Shown here piece by piece: positions 34,711 to 45,051 of a DNA stretch of 64,000 nt. Position 1 is the stretch's first letter, and every line of letters begins with the position of its first letter. The notes under the pieces were generated by a model, which was not told where the DNA came from, searched no databases, and saw only the letters and a program-made list of their open reading frames with translations. The stretch comes from Galerina marginata (Eukaryota; Basidiomycota; Agaricomycetes; Agaricales; Galerinaceae). The translations under genes and the position numbers were made by a program. The stretch spans positions 1-64,000 of the forward strand of contig JAECYW010000010.1 in assembly GCA_023014335.1 (NCBI GenBank), in the 5' to 3' direction.

Positions 34711-36765
34711 TTACATCTCCCATTCCACTCCCAACTTTGTCAAAAGCGAAAGCCCCATCGCGGCCTGGAACGGATTTCTCTCCACCAAGCCTTCATCTAA
34801 CAAACACTTCACCAACTTCCCGCGTTCCTCTTCGACCATCAACGGTAAATACGTCCCATGCCCATCCTTGAAGTTCCCAAGAATATCTGTTAGATGCTTG
34901 AGAGGCGCTATCGAAGGATCGAGAGGGGTCCCTTGCAGAAATTCGTTGAAACTGTCGCATTGCTCCAGCTGGGCGGACAACGGTGCTCCCCCAATTTGAG
35001 GTGGCGCGATCAATTCCAGTGATTGTTGATAACCAGCCGATTCGCTGAGATAACCCGATTGCTGATTTTGTGGTTGATGAAACTGAAAGGGGTTCTGGCT
35101 GACTTTTAATGAAAATTTTAACAAGCAAGGAGTATTGGCTCACCTGGTGGGGGAATAAACTATCGACCTTGGATATATCATAATCTGAGAAGGACGAGTT
35201 AAGCGACATCTGCGAAGGAATATAATTCTCCCAATCAAATGCGGGTGCTAGAGGGCGAGGGATATAGTAATTAGAAAATGTCCCTTGAGCCATAGAAGGA
35301 ACAGTATCCAAGGCAGAGGACATGGAGCCGTCGTCAGACGCAGGAGGAAGAAACAAAGAAGTATTGTGTACGGAGCCGAAGGCCGCGTTGGAAGTATTTT
35401 CCGGAGAATAGTTGTAAGGTCCATTATTCTGAAACCGAGTTGGGAACACAGGGCCTTGTCTATACAATGGCAGGGCGGGTCTTCGCGATCGAGAAGCGAG
35501 AGTCGGAGCTGCCTCGTTATGTTGTACATTGTCATTTTGTTGTTGTAGGCCGCTTCCTCTGACTGCAGCACTGTAAGTTGGGAATGAAGGTGAATATATG
35601 CTATCAGACTGGTTGCTAGACAGACTAGGTCGAGAATGTCGCAAATTTCCAAGCCGAGTGGTCGCAGTCGCCAGGAGAGACCTTTTCGCGGGGGTGACCA
35701 TCGGCAAAGGTTGGGTATAGGTATAGTGACTAGGCGCAGATGTAGAACCAGTATCAAGAGGAGTCGAATTCGCGGAAGGTTTAGAAGCGGTACGGCCAGC
35801 AGGCAAAAGATTTGAACCCAGAGTAAGCGCATTCATCGATTCCGTCGGCAGAGGTCCACTTATCACCTCAGTAGAAGGTTCGACGAGTTCCATCTTAATG
35901 ATAGAAGCCTTTAAAGATTCAATAACTGGAATCCTGCTCCGGCCCTTAGCCCGGCGTGTTCGAACAGCCCTTGCCGGTTGAACTTGAACTTCGTTTTGGT
36001 TTTGGTTTTGCTTCTGGCTCTGATTTTTAGGAGCTCTACCCCGCTTCTTCCGAGTGGGGGCAAGGGTAGGAGGCGGGCGGTCAAGGTCAAGAAGTGCAGA
36101 GGAAGTCGTGGATACACTTGTAGCAACGTATTCAAACCCACTCGGAGCTCCAGGCGAGGAAAGGTCGGGTATGGGTAAGGGTAAGGGAGGTGGCAACGGA
36201 TCCGACAGCGATGCAGAGGTAGGGTCATGGTTCTCTAACTTGACGCGAAGAATTTCTGGAGCAGAAAGAATAGGACCAGAACTCGACCCAGTGGCGGGAA
36301 TACCGGCGGATACAGGGTCTGAACTAGAAGTACTGGAACTAGGAGCAGAATCAGAAGCGAGAGTAGTAGCCTTTGTCTTTGATTTTCGTTCCTTGACCCT
36401 TTGACGTCCGAACCATTGGTGAATCCATTTTTCTGGTCTGAGTGATGTGGAAGCGACACAAGAGGACCGTCAGCAAAAGCAAAGTGTGAGAGAGACGTCG
36501 ATTCGAATTCATGTAACGCAACTGGTCAGCTCTGCAATGCATTGCACCCGCCTTCATCCACATAACCGAAGACCAAAAATAATCAAACAAAAAACGGTGG
36601 TCGAACTCACAGGCTGATCTCCTCGCTTAACGCCTTCAGCTGTTCCGAAGAAGACACGTCCGAAATCTCAAACGCTTTTTTCAGCGTGGCTATTTGTACT
36701 GCGTTCGCGCGTGTCACTACACGTTTAGGGCGAGGAGCGGGTTCAGTCGTTGCATCCGGTGCCAT
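34711..36765 (-). CDS. Homeodomain transcription factor
   Basis: Exons 36765-36611, 36437-35144 and 35094-34711, giving 610 aa. The homeodomain spans residues about 12-75 and is interrupted by the first intron: RPKRVVTRANAVQIATLKKA (N-arm and helix 1), SSSEQLKALSEEI (helix 2), then PEKWIHQWFGRQRVKERKSK (recognition helix; the W-F-x-R-Q-R core replaces the usual WFQNRR). The rest is Ser/Pro/Gln/Asn rich with basic patches (RKKRGRAPKN, RTRRAKGRSR) and a C-terminal segment LTDILGNFKDGHGTYLPLMV. It likely binds DNA in the nucleus and regulates development; the target is unknown. The second intron's acceptor is taken at the third AG (35095), because it keeps NPFQFHQPQNQQ in frame. Confidence 0.85.
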
Positions 36766-37069
36766 GAGATGGAATGCCAATTTTGAGACTATTCCAGTAT
36801 TTGTGAGACAAAAAGTTCTGGGTATCGAAGCGCTGTACGAGAATAATCCGAGGTCAAGCCAGCAATATGGATGCAATGTTTCGAAAGAAACAGAAGGAAT
36901 CTCAACTGAAGCTTTGAAAGTTGAGAATTAGAATGCCAGCAGGAGACTGAGGAGCGAGTTCGTCCGTTTGTGTTTACACTGGGAAGTAGAAAACAAGTTT
37001 CTGGCAAGACAAGCCGCCGACTTAGCCTCCTAGGACCTTCCCCACAACAGGGTGGAAGGGAGAACGAGA
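36766..37069. other. 5' region of the homeodomain gene
   Basis: 304 bp between the homeodomain gene's ATG and the hAT target duplication. It must hold the leader and proximal promoter, which the element insertion may have separated from distal elements. Confidence 0.45.
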
Positions 37070-38030
37070 CTCGGAAGTAGGGTTGCGTATATAATTTGGG
37101 GGGGTGCATGTAACTATGTAAATTACATTTCCGATTTTGGGCGGATGTAAATTACAAAATCTGTACTGTAAATTACATATTTAATTATGCACGTGACTTT
37201 TTTCGCCCCGCGGCGGCGGGGCTGCCCCGACTCGGGTAGAGAAAACTGGTGCCAGCGACGGGGTGGGGTCATCGTATGCCCACGGCTCTTTGAAGGTACC
37301 ACCTTCTTCCCCCTTGTACGCAGCGGTAGCCGGCTCTGATAAAATAGCGCATTTTACCGCCTTTCGAACTACAAGCCTGGCAAATGCTCGAACGGGCGAG
37401 ATATCACCGGAAAGACCGGAACTGCTCTGTCGAACGGGTGCAGGTATGGACTGGGAGGGTAATGCGTCATCTCTGATTTTCTTCGAGTCAGCATCCTCCT
37501 CCTCGTTAGATTTGTTGTAGTTGGGTGTGTTGAGGTTGTCTTCGTAGTTCGTTGGCGGAGGGGTGCGTTTGATGTCGAAAAATTTGATAATTAACTGAGG
37601 CACATAGATCGGTGACCGCGCCCTCTAAGACGTGACGTTGAAGGCCCACAACGTTCTCCTCCTCCTCACCAATGACTTTTCTCCGGGTGGTTACGAGTGA
37701 AGATGACGCGCAGATTTGTGGACCTAGTACAGTATGTTATAGCTGACGGTGGAAGCCAACTTGAAGAAGGATCTTATCAAAATCTTATAATTATCGGCAG
37801 GCGGGCGGCGCCCGCCGCCCCGCCATTCCTATCTCAAGCTCTGCCAGCCTAGACTTCACCGGTTCACCGCCCAACTTCACCCGAGCGCTGAATAGCCCCC
37901 GAGAATTATATACATTATATACTTGGTGATCCTGGGCACATGTATGTAACTAGTAATTTACTGTAAATTACCTATGTAAATTACACTTGGTATATAAACC
38001 CCCAATTAGATACGCAACCCTACTCGGAAG
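37070..38030. mobile_element. Non-autonomous hAT element with 8-bp target duplication
   Basis: The element runs 37078-38022 (945 bp) and is flanked by identical octamers CTCGGAAG at 37070-37077 and 38023-38030. Terminal inverted repeats start TAGGGTTGCGTAT; the inner bases are slightly different (ATAATTTGGGGG left, CTAATTGGGGG right). TIR starting TAGRG plus an 8-bp duplication is the hAT signature. Near both ends lie AT-rich GTAAATTAC motifs (three left, at about 37119-37182; three right, at about 37953-37995), suitable as transposase-binding subterminal repeats, and short GC hairpins (about 37206-37222 and 37800-37816). No hAT transposase core is visible; an internal 140-codon minus-strand frame (37181-37603) has no recognised domain. 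Confidence 0.9.
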
Positions 38031-38295
38031 AGGGAGTCTCAGTCGGACCTCAATCTAAGGAGGTCACGTGCACGCCTTTCGCCTTCTCCGAGTGTCTTTC
38101 CTTTTCACCACCACCAGGCTATAGGTTCAGATCTCAGAGACCGAATACGCCCCATCTCTTTGTAACGCGGCTTCACCGCACCCGAATAGAACGACTGGTT
38201 CGGGGTTCTCCTCCAATCTGGGCCCTGGCAGCTTTTAGTCGTCAATGTCCTGCGTAAGACTCAGATACAGACACGATGGTGTTACTCAAGTCAAT

Positions 38296-38519
38296 TGCAT
38301 CCGTTCGTCCTATGGGTGCTGTATACTTTCCTTTGGTGGCTGCCACCACGGTCGAGGGCGAGGAGTCTATCTTTGTTGATATGCATCCGTTACATTCCAG
38401 CATTCGACAGGACGATATTCTTCAGCTCAACTGCACCCGTTCATTCTGTGCAGATTATTCGTTTTCATGTTATTGCCCATCCCCGAGGGCAAGACTATAC
38501 TTATCGATCTGCACCCGTT
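38296..38519. repeat. Degenerate repeats around TGCAYCCGTT
   Basis: TGCATCCGTT or TGCACCCGTT occurs at 38296, 38382, 38432 and 38510. The stretches before the second and fourth copies (about 38352-38391 and 38483-38519) align over some 40 bp, both with GAGGGC..AG...TAT..TT.T.GAT. In one frame they read EGEESIFVDMHPL and EGKTILIDLHPL. This suggests decayed protein-coding repeats, but no family is recognised. Confidence 0.5.
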
Positions 38520-38877
38520 GTCCTTCGGCAGGTGGTAAGCCCAATGTGGGTCCCAGGTAAGGTCACGTTCACTGGTGCCGTGTCGTCTACGACAAGAATT
38601 CGGAAGCTACTGCTATTTTTGCCTGCGGTTGTGAACTCTTTGTGATTTGAAGACTGGTCAGACTCGATGGTTTTGAGGTCGTACTCGCTGACTGTTTGAC
38701 TAGCGGATGCAATGCTTTGTATCACAAGGAATCCCTTCCAACAGGGATATCTATTAATCCAATCCTGGACGATTCACATTTTCCGGCTCAGAGATAAATT
38801 TCGCAACGGTTCACTTTGGTGTCTCCTCGATCCTGGGAGTGGAACTCCAGAAAATCACGGCTATCTACCTTCGAAAT

Positions 38878-38884
38878 CTATAAA
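38878..38884 (+). promoter_or_regulatory. TATA box of CE5 esterase A
   Basis: TATAAAA is 49 bp before the ATG at 38933. The paralogue at 59454-60261 has a TATAAAG at nearly the same distance, so the core promoter layout is kept between copies. Confidence 0.6.
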
Positions 38885-38932
38885 ACGCCACGAGAAATCC
38901 ACAGAGCAACATCCTAGTCCGGTTCTCCTCAA

Positions 38933-39736
38933 ATGTTTTCCAAAGTCTTCTCTGTCTTCGTCCTCGGAGCCTCTCTTCTCTCAGTAAGCGCTGTCCCAGT
39001 AGCAGTGCCCGCCAGTCCCTGCGCTGCCGTGCACATAATCGCTGCTCGCGCGTCCACTGAGGCCCCCGGCGCAGGCATCATTGGCGCTCTAGTGACCCAA
39101 GTACAAACTCAAAGCAAGCAGACCGTCTCGACGGTGGCCGTCGATTACCCAGCTACACTCACCAACTACGCGAGCAGCTCGGCCCAAGGAACCCAGGCGA
39201 CTATCACTTTGCTCACTAACCAGGCTCAGACTTGCCCAAGCCAGAAGATCGTACTTGTTGGCTATTCGCAGGTATGAAGTATTTAAATATGGTGAACTGT
39301 TTATTGACTCTTGAAATATTCAGGGCGCACATATTATCGGTGACGCTGTCGCTGGAGGGGGCGGTGTTGCTGGCCTAGGGGCTGCGACTCCCCCAGTACC
39401 TGCGAGTATTTCCAACCGAGGTGAATCTCCTTTTTTTTTTTTTGAATAATAGCCTCCTAACTTTCTACTATCACAGTTAATGCCATCATCCAGATGGGTG
39501 ACCCTCGCCATGTTCCAGGACAATCCTTCGACAGAGGGACCGCCGTCCTCCCAGGTCTCTTCCCGCGTCAAGCAAACCAACAGTACAGCGCCACGTTGCA
39601 ACCGCGCATTCTCTCCTTCTGCGATTTTAACGACCCCTTCTGTGCCTCGGGTGTGGATGTTAACGTCCACCTGACGTATTTGGACCGCGACCAAAATACT
39701 GCTGCTCAATTCATTCTCCAGCAGATTGGGGGCTGA
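38933..39736 (+). CDS. CE5-family secreted esterase (cutinase / acetylxylan esterase), copy A
   Basis: Exons 38933-39271, 39324-39420 and 39477-39736, giving 231 aa. It starts with a signal peptide (MFSKVFSVFVLGASLLSVSA). CE5 enzymes cleave ester bonds in cutin or acetylated xylan outside the cell. Landmarks: CAAVHIIAARASTEAPG (oxyanion region), VDYPATLTNYASSSAQGT, the nucleophile elbow VGYSQGAHIIGD split by intron 1 after GYSQ, VNAIIQMGDPRH, FCDFNDPFCASG with the catalytic Asp, and HLTYLDRD with the catalytic His. The oxyanion motif reads ARASTE; the paralogue copy B and most CE5 proteins have ARG(S/T)TE. All catalytic residues remain, so it may be active. Copy B lies 20 kb away in the opposite orientation. 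Confidence 0.92.
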
Positions 39737-40664
39737 GTGCGTCAAAATGTACCGAGAACCCGGAAGAATCAAATAAACAAGCAACAACAAAATATCTCTT
39801 TCTTCAAAGGTTTTGTTAGGCGATGATTGAAAAACTGAAAATTGACTCTGTAAAACTGGGTTGTAAATTTTTGATAGATTCGGTCGCCAATGTAATGTCT
39901 TACCCACTATCCTCCGGCACTGTTATTATCCTGCCCGTTCGAAGTCTTCTGGTCTCATTTTGGACGAAATACCCTTAAACTTTGTGATTCTTGAAGTTTG
40001 AAGTGCTTGAAGTTGAAAGCTTCCCAATACATGAGTAGCACGTGACCACATTGTCCGACTCACCCACCTTTTCCCAACCTTTTCCAACTTTTTGTTCTGA
40101 ACGTCAACGACAGCGACAGTGGCCTGGGCTAGAGCGCAACCGCTTGGCATAGTAACAGTGTTGGGGCTATTGTAGGTTCCTGTTGTAAAGCGACTCACTG
40201 TCGACTAACTGCACATTCTAGCCGTGGCATAATAAGGTGGAAGAACTTAGATCATTTGACTTTGGCAACCACACTATTGTTCAGTAAACTTGCAATGTGA
40301 TCCTTGATCATTTCGTTGCTATTACCGGGAAAGGGACCAACGTCAACCTTCGAGAATAACAAGGCTTCGCTAATGATTCTTATTGTCCTGTCTCGCAGCG
40401 TGGATTCCCATCATCAGTCCTGACGCTACTACAGCCAGCCTTTTGTGTCTTGTCGCCACTAACTGATCGGTGAACACTATTGGCCAGGCCCTGGGGATAG
40501 TTCTCTCGTTATAATAAATACTTAGCATCCTCTGGTGCTCTCAAGCCCCAGCTGCGATAACCCGCTTATCTCTCCTCATCTAGAACGCTGTGCGTTTTTG
40601 TCCTCTCTTTCATATCTTAACGATTACATTCCTTTACTTTACGTCCACCTCAGCCTCAGCCATC
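39737..40664. other. Intergenic, no gene recognised
   Basis: 928 bp with no supported gene. A minus-strand frame at 39926-40198 lacks an ATG at its start and has no family motif. Confidence 0.45.
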
Positions 40665-42339
40665 ATGCCCCCTTCACGTCTCATCATCGAACTCAACCGC
40701 TGCTTTGAGCCCAGTCCCTGGAATACCGGTCCCCGTATCCCAAGTACAGAGCCCATGCCCGAGAAAACACCCACGACTTCCTCTCCATCCAATGATGCGG
40801 CTTCAGATCCTTATGCAGCTCTCCGCCGTGAAACATACACTCCCGATCTGACTAACTCCCCAGCAAGTAGTGTCTCTTCAGCCCTCTCCCTGTCTTTGGA
40901 AGACGAAGAAATCAAGAAAATTTTTGCCAATCCAAAATATGACCATCAGGCGGACAACTCTTCGAAAGACCTTCTGGAAGCACTTGCCTCACAGTTGCGA
41001 GGCGATTTTGACTGGAATGTTCCAGTTGAGTACCCGGGACGAAAGGACGAATTGAATCCACATGCTGTCCCCTTCGTTCCTTCGTTCGCTATCCCCACCA
41101 ACCTCCATCACCCATTCAATACTATAAGCATGGACTACCTTCAACCATCACCGCTCGACTTGGATTTTGCCCCCTTGGCTTTCCCTTCCAATTCGATAAC
41201 TCCTGGCCAACCACCACTCCCACATGACTCTCCTTACCTTCACTCTGTCCCGCTTCCTCCTTTGTATCCTCCGGGTCTTCCACACCCAGTCATGCAGTCT
41301 ACTCAGCCTACATCTGAGTCCGAACCCGCGGAACCTCCATTCCCTCCGCGATACCTTCCTGTATTGCTCGAGGCTTTGAGCCTCGCGACGTCAACCCGCG
41401 AACGCGGAGTGTTGGCGCACGTAATCGTCACCACTTTCCCTGCCTGGGACATGGAGAACCTGTTGGAACTTGCCGAACTGCTTTGTGAAGCTGCTGCAAA
41501 GCCTCCGGCCGAGCTCAGCGAGTCTCGATGGATCGTATGTAATCCGTCCAGGTACCTCCCTGCACAAACCGACCTACGTTTTTACAACCATGCAGACGAC
41601 GAGAGGAAACCTGAGAACATTGTCGCTCAGTTGGCAGAAGACCTGCATACCCATCTTACCCAACTTCATGGCGACAAGGGACAAATCTTCGCCTGGAATT
41701 TGAGGGAAACGGTCTTGATGCAGTTCATACAATGCTGGGATTGCGTGAGTTCCTTCTTTTTTCGCCTTTCATCTTTGCTCATGTCGTTATCATTAGGCCA
41801 AACCTACTTCGATAGCCTACGAGACCAACCCACCTCCTCAATACGTGCGGTCGGGTCTAACGCTTTGCAAATTGATTGCTGCACTTTTCAAGCACGGCCT
41901 GATCACCCGCGAACACATTAGCATGTGCATTAGCGTCTTGTTCAAGGATCTCATGTCTGTCGAACATGTGGAAGCCCTTGCGAATATTGTCCTTGGCTGC
42001 GGTCCACCGTTTTGGGCGTCTCCCAGTCCTGGTTCGCCCGCTCAAGTCGACGCCGCCTCCGTCACTCCCAGCGATACCTTCCTTTTGGCAAAGGTCGAAG
42101 AGGCCAAAGTTCAGTTGAATGACCATGTCAACAACTTCCTGGCTGGTCTAGAGCTGAACCTAATCAACAGCGGGTTAACAGACGAGAGGAGTGTTTTAGG
42201 CCAGTCGTGGGGAGAAGGTCAACTATTGGCACTAATCAAGGATATTGTGGACTCCGTTAAACTGTGGGAGGCGGTTTTGATGACTACGCCGGCGAAGTCG
42301 GGGTCGGAGCAGGAGTCTGGTCCATCGGCGACGAATTAA
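40665..42339 (+). CDS. Uncharacterised protein of the local tandem family, copy 1
   Basis: Exons 40665-41744 and 41797-42339, giving 540 aa. The N-terminal 250 residues are Pro/Ser-rich and probably disordered. A helical C-terminal region starts near residue 225: RYLPVLLEALSLATSTRERG, VLAHVIVTTFPAWDMENLLE, LAELLCEAAAKP, then TVLMQFIQCWDC, the intron, and RSGLTLCKLIAALFKHGLIT, REHISMCISVLFKDLMSVEH, VEALANIVLGCGPPFW. Helix pairs with a FKDL...VEALANI pattern recall MIF4G/HEAT-like domains in fungi, but I cannot confirm this. Copy 2 at 43458 shares the layout, the CW(D/N) motif and the intron position directly after it. The ATG at 40665 (MPPSRLIIELNRCFEP) is the first in frame. Function unknown. 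Confidence 0.75.
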
Positions 42340-43457
42340 AAAGCGAGCTAACGCCTCTATTACGCCTCTACTCTTTTACGATTGTGACGTACCTGTATAC
42401 CCTACTTATATACCCTGTCCGTGAATATACCAGCATTTGCAAGCCAGCCATATACTCTGGTTTTGGCCCCGCCAGCCAGTCGACTTTGTCTCGCGTCTGG
42501 GCACCCCGTGATCGGACGCACAAAATGAATCGAAGGCAGCCTCGTGCTCTCTTTTCTTCCACCTTCAAATTCGTTAGCAGAAAGTAATGCCCCTCCTCGA
42601 CCTCAAAGGAATGTCGCTATTTTTTTCACTTAGAACATTTTGGACGTGTTGCACAGCCCTGGATCGCCAGGGTAGGACGCGGTGATGTGGGAATGATCCC
42701 TTCCTGTCTTTTCTCCGCAAATATTACGAAATCACACAGGATGAGCCTCGAGGCAAAATTACCTTCTGTTGTTGCTCAGCTCTTTCCGACCTCAAGGATA
42801 GGCCCTCGTGCTCAATTGTACTCCGACGAGTTCACAGGCAAGCGCATCGTACCGCACGTGGAAATGCGCTTTGTCCTTTCGTTCAACCGTTGAATTCTAG
42901 AATCAGTCTTCGACGCGTCCGACCACTCATCATACTCACCTGTGGTCTCAAACATTGGGGGTCAACTCTGCTCGGGACTGGTCGACTTGTACTCGTCTAA
43001 GTGTACTGTGACGGGGCACAGTTGAGTGGCAAAGCTTTGTTTTGTCGTTGCCAACAATAGAACAACAAAGCCCCTTTGTTGTTCTATTTTCCTCCTACTT
43101 AACAAGTCACTCGGCGTTGGGCCAAGGGGTACCGTCTGGCCTTGAAGAATCTCGCTTTGGCTAAGCCTTCGCCTCGCGACACTTCCAACCCCACCTGTTC
43201 TATGGCCCATACCTGCAGGCATTGTCCGAATATCGTTTCACTTATTCTGCCAACCTCGTCACCTCCACTGCCACCTCCAATCTAGTGGCTCGAAGATATT
43301 ATCGCTTTGGCTTGAGGGCCACTGTCTAATCGCTTAAATACCGTATGTTCTCCGTCTATTTTTCTGACTCTCTTTGACTCTCCAAATTGTGCAGAACTCC
43401 TCCCAGACCCTATCTCTCAACCCTCCTTCCACCCCACCAATCACCCATACCGCCAGT
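42340..43457. other. Intergenic with a perfect hairpin
   Basis: 1.1 kb between the two paralogues, on the same strand. No gene seen. It contains the hairpin listed at 43066-43098 and a Pro/Ser-coding-like stretch that I could not assign. Confidence 0.45.
43066..43098. repeat. Perfect 15-bp inverted repeat (hairpin)
   Basis: Left arm AATAGAACAACAAAG (43066-43080), loop CCC, right arm CTTTGTTGTTCTATT (43084-43098). All 15 pairs match. It lies about 360 bp upstream of the second paralogue's ATG and about 760 bp after the first one's stop. A terminator-like or foldback role is possible; nothing around it indicates a known element. Confidence 0.85.
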
Positions 43458-44787
43458 ATGCCTTCTGTTGACGCAGTCTTGGTTCGGCTTAATGCACAAT
43501 TCGAGAGACCCAACAATACTCCAACTATCGAAACTCCAAAGCCGACTCAGCCTTATTATGACGCGAGGTACCCTTACCATCTTGATACACAAGTCGCCCC
43601 ATCTGGAACATGTACCCCCAGCAGCAACAGCACCAACCCCTCTCCGTCTTCCACACTCAGCTCTGGTGCCACGCTCTCTCATGAACAAGGCTATGGCCTG
43701 AAGCATTTTGTGGACTTTCCCTCCTTTGATGGAATAAGCAACTTAGGCTCTAAAGCCAAACATTTCCTACTGGCGAACGAGATTAGCCAGCACCGTCGAA
43801 ATTATGCGCGATATCAACTGCCGTTTGTGGACTTTAGCCCTCCGGAAGCTCAGTCTCAAGGTGCTCAACAGGGTGAACCACCCAATTCAAATGAGCAGAC
43901 TGCATTGGGACCGCCGCCCCGCCCTCTGAACCAAGTTCCTCCTCGGGTAAATTCTAGGAAGGCATGGACAGGCGCCTTCGAGAACGCTGCCAAGTCCAGA
44001 GACCACGAGGTTATGGTATTCGGAGCCAGAGCCATTGTTAATTTTGGAGGATCGTGGACAGATGATGAAATGTTGGACCTTGCACGCGCCTTTGTCTGGG
44101 GCGCCTCTGATAGAAGCACCCTCAACATCCACGACCACTTTGCAAAGTTTGCGACAATCGTACGCCAGACCTTTTCCACCCTCCGCCCCAATGACGGTCT
44201 TGGCGACAAATTTTCGACAAATTTAAGAAATGCGGCAATTGGCACTTTCTTGCATTGCTGGAATATTGTGAGTATTCCCTTTTTCTTACGGCACAGTGAG
44301 CTAATGAACCATACAGGAGGACAGCCATAAGGCCATAATTCAAGTGCGGTTTCCCACCCCCAATCAAACCCAATTCGTTCTCTCTTCTCTTGCGCATTGC
44401 AACTTCATCGGGTGCTTGTACAAGGCCCACTTCATTAGCCGTACTGACACAATAGGGTGTGTTAGGGTCCTATTCCAGAACACCTCCGTCATCGAACACC
44501 TCGTTGCTGTGCGGCACATTATCTTCCAAGCTGGAATGCAGCTTTGGAGAGAATCCGATGACCCCGAAGCCGAAATGAAGGAGTTTACGGGACACCTCGT
44601 GAATGCCGCGAAAGGCATCCCATGTGACCGCGCTGTTCTTCCACAGCGTCCGCCTTACTTCAAGACTGTCAAGGCGAGTGTTGACTACATTACTACGGGC
44701 CTTGACGAATTTTCTGCGTCCATGAAGCCCGGGTATGTGAGCCATAATCTTATCACAGGACCCGAACGGCCGTACCGCATTCGTTAG
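43458..44787 (+). CDS. Uncharacterised protein of the local tandem family, copy 2
   Basis: Exons 43458-44267 and 44317-44787, giving 426 aa. Similar design to copy 1 with a shorter Ser/Pro-rich N-terminus. Helical part: KAWTGAFENAAKSRDHEVMV, FGARAIVNFGGSWTDDEMLD, IVRQTFSTLRPNDGLGDKFS, NAAIGTFLHCWNI, the intron after CWNI, then CNFIGCLYKAHFISRTDTIG, CVRVLFQNTSVIEHLVAVRH and IIFQAGMQLW. Aligned with copy 1, these correspond block by block (TFLHCWN with MQFIQCWD; RVLFQNTSVIEHLVAV with SVLFKDLMSVEHVEAL), and the intron falls at the same codon in phase 0. Overall identity looks low, so the duplication is old or fast evolving. Function unknown; a MIF4G-like fold is a guess. Confidence 0.75.
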
Positions 44788-45051
44788 GAATTGACTACGG
44801 GTTGAGTGTTTTGTGTTGTTCGATAGCCACTCTCTTCACTTTCTTCTCTTTTGTTACCAACATTAGTCAAGTCACTCTCCTTACTATTATCGTATATTAA
44901 ACTTCTTGTTCAATATAATTTTCAATTTTGCATTGCAGCCGGCTACGCCGCTACGTCAGGCAGAGACCCCGGGCCGCTTGGGTTCAAACTTCAAGCGTCT
45001 TGACCTTGACCTTGGTTACTTTCCGAGTTCCATATCTCAAACGTAACCTAC

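Noticed and set aside
37181..37603. 140-codon minus-strand frame inside the hAT element
   Set aside because: No BED finger, DDE or hAT dimerisation motif; GC-rich, low-complexity composition. Described only as part of the element.
37798..37822. GC-rich run that looked like a perfect palindrome
   Set aside because: Only about 7-bp arms pair (GGCGGGC/GCCCGCC); it is kept only as a detail of the hAT element.
39926..40198. Minus-strand frame of about 90 codons
   Set aside because: It has no ATG at its start, no splice-supported extension and no family motif, and lies in an intergenic region.
44930..45010. GGGTTCAAACTTC, resembling a tRNA T-loop
   Set aside because: I could not fold an acceptor stem or anticodon arm around it.
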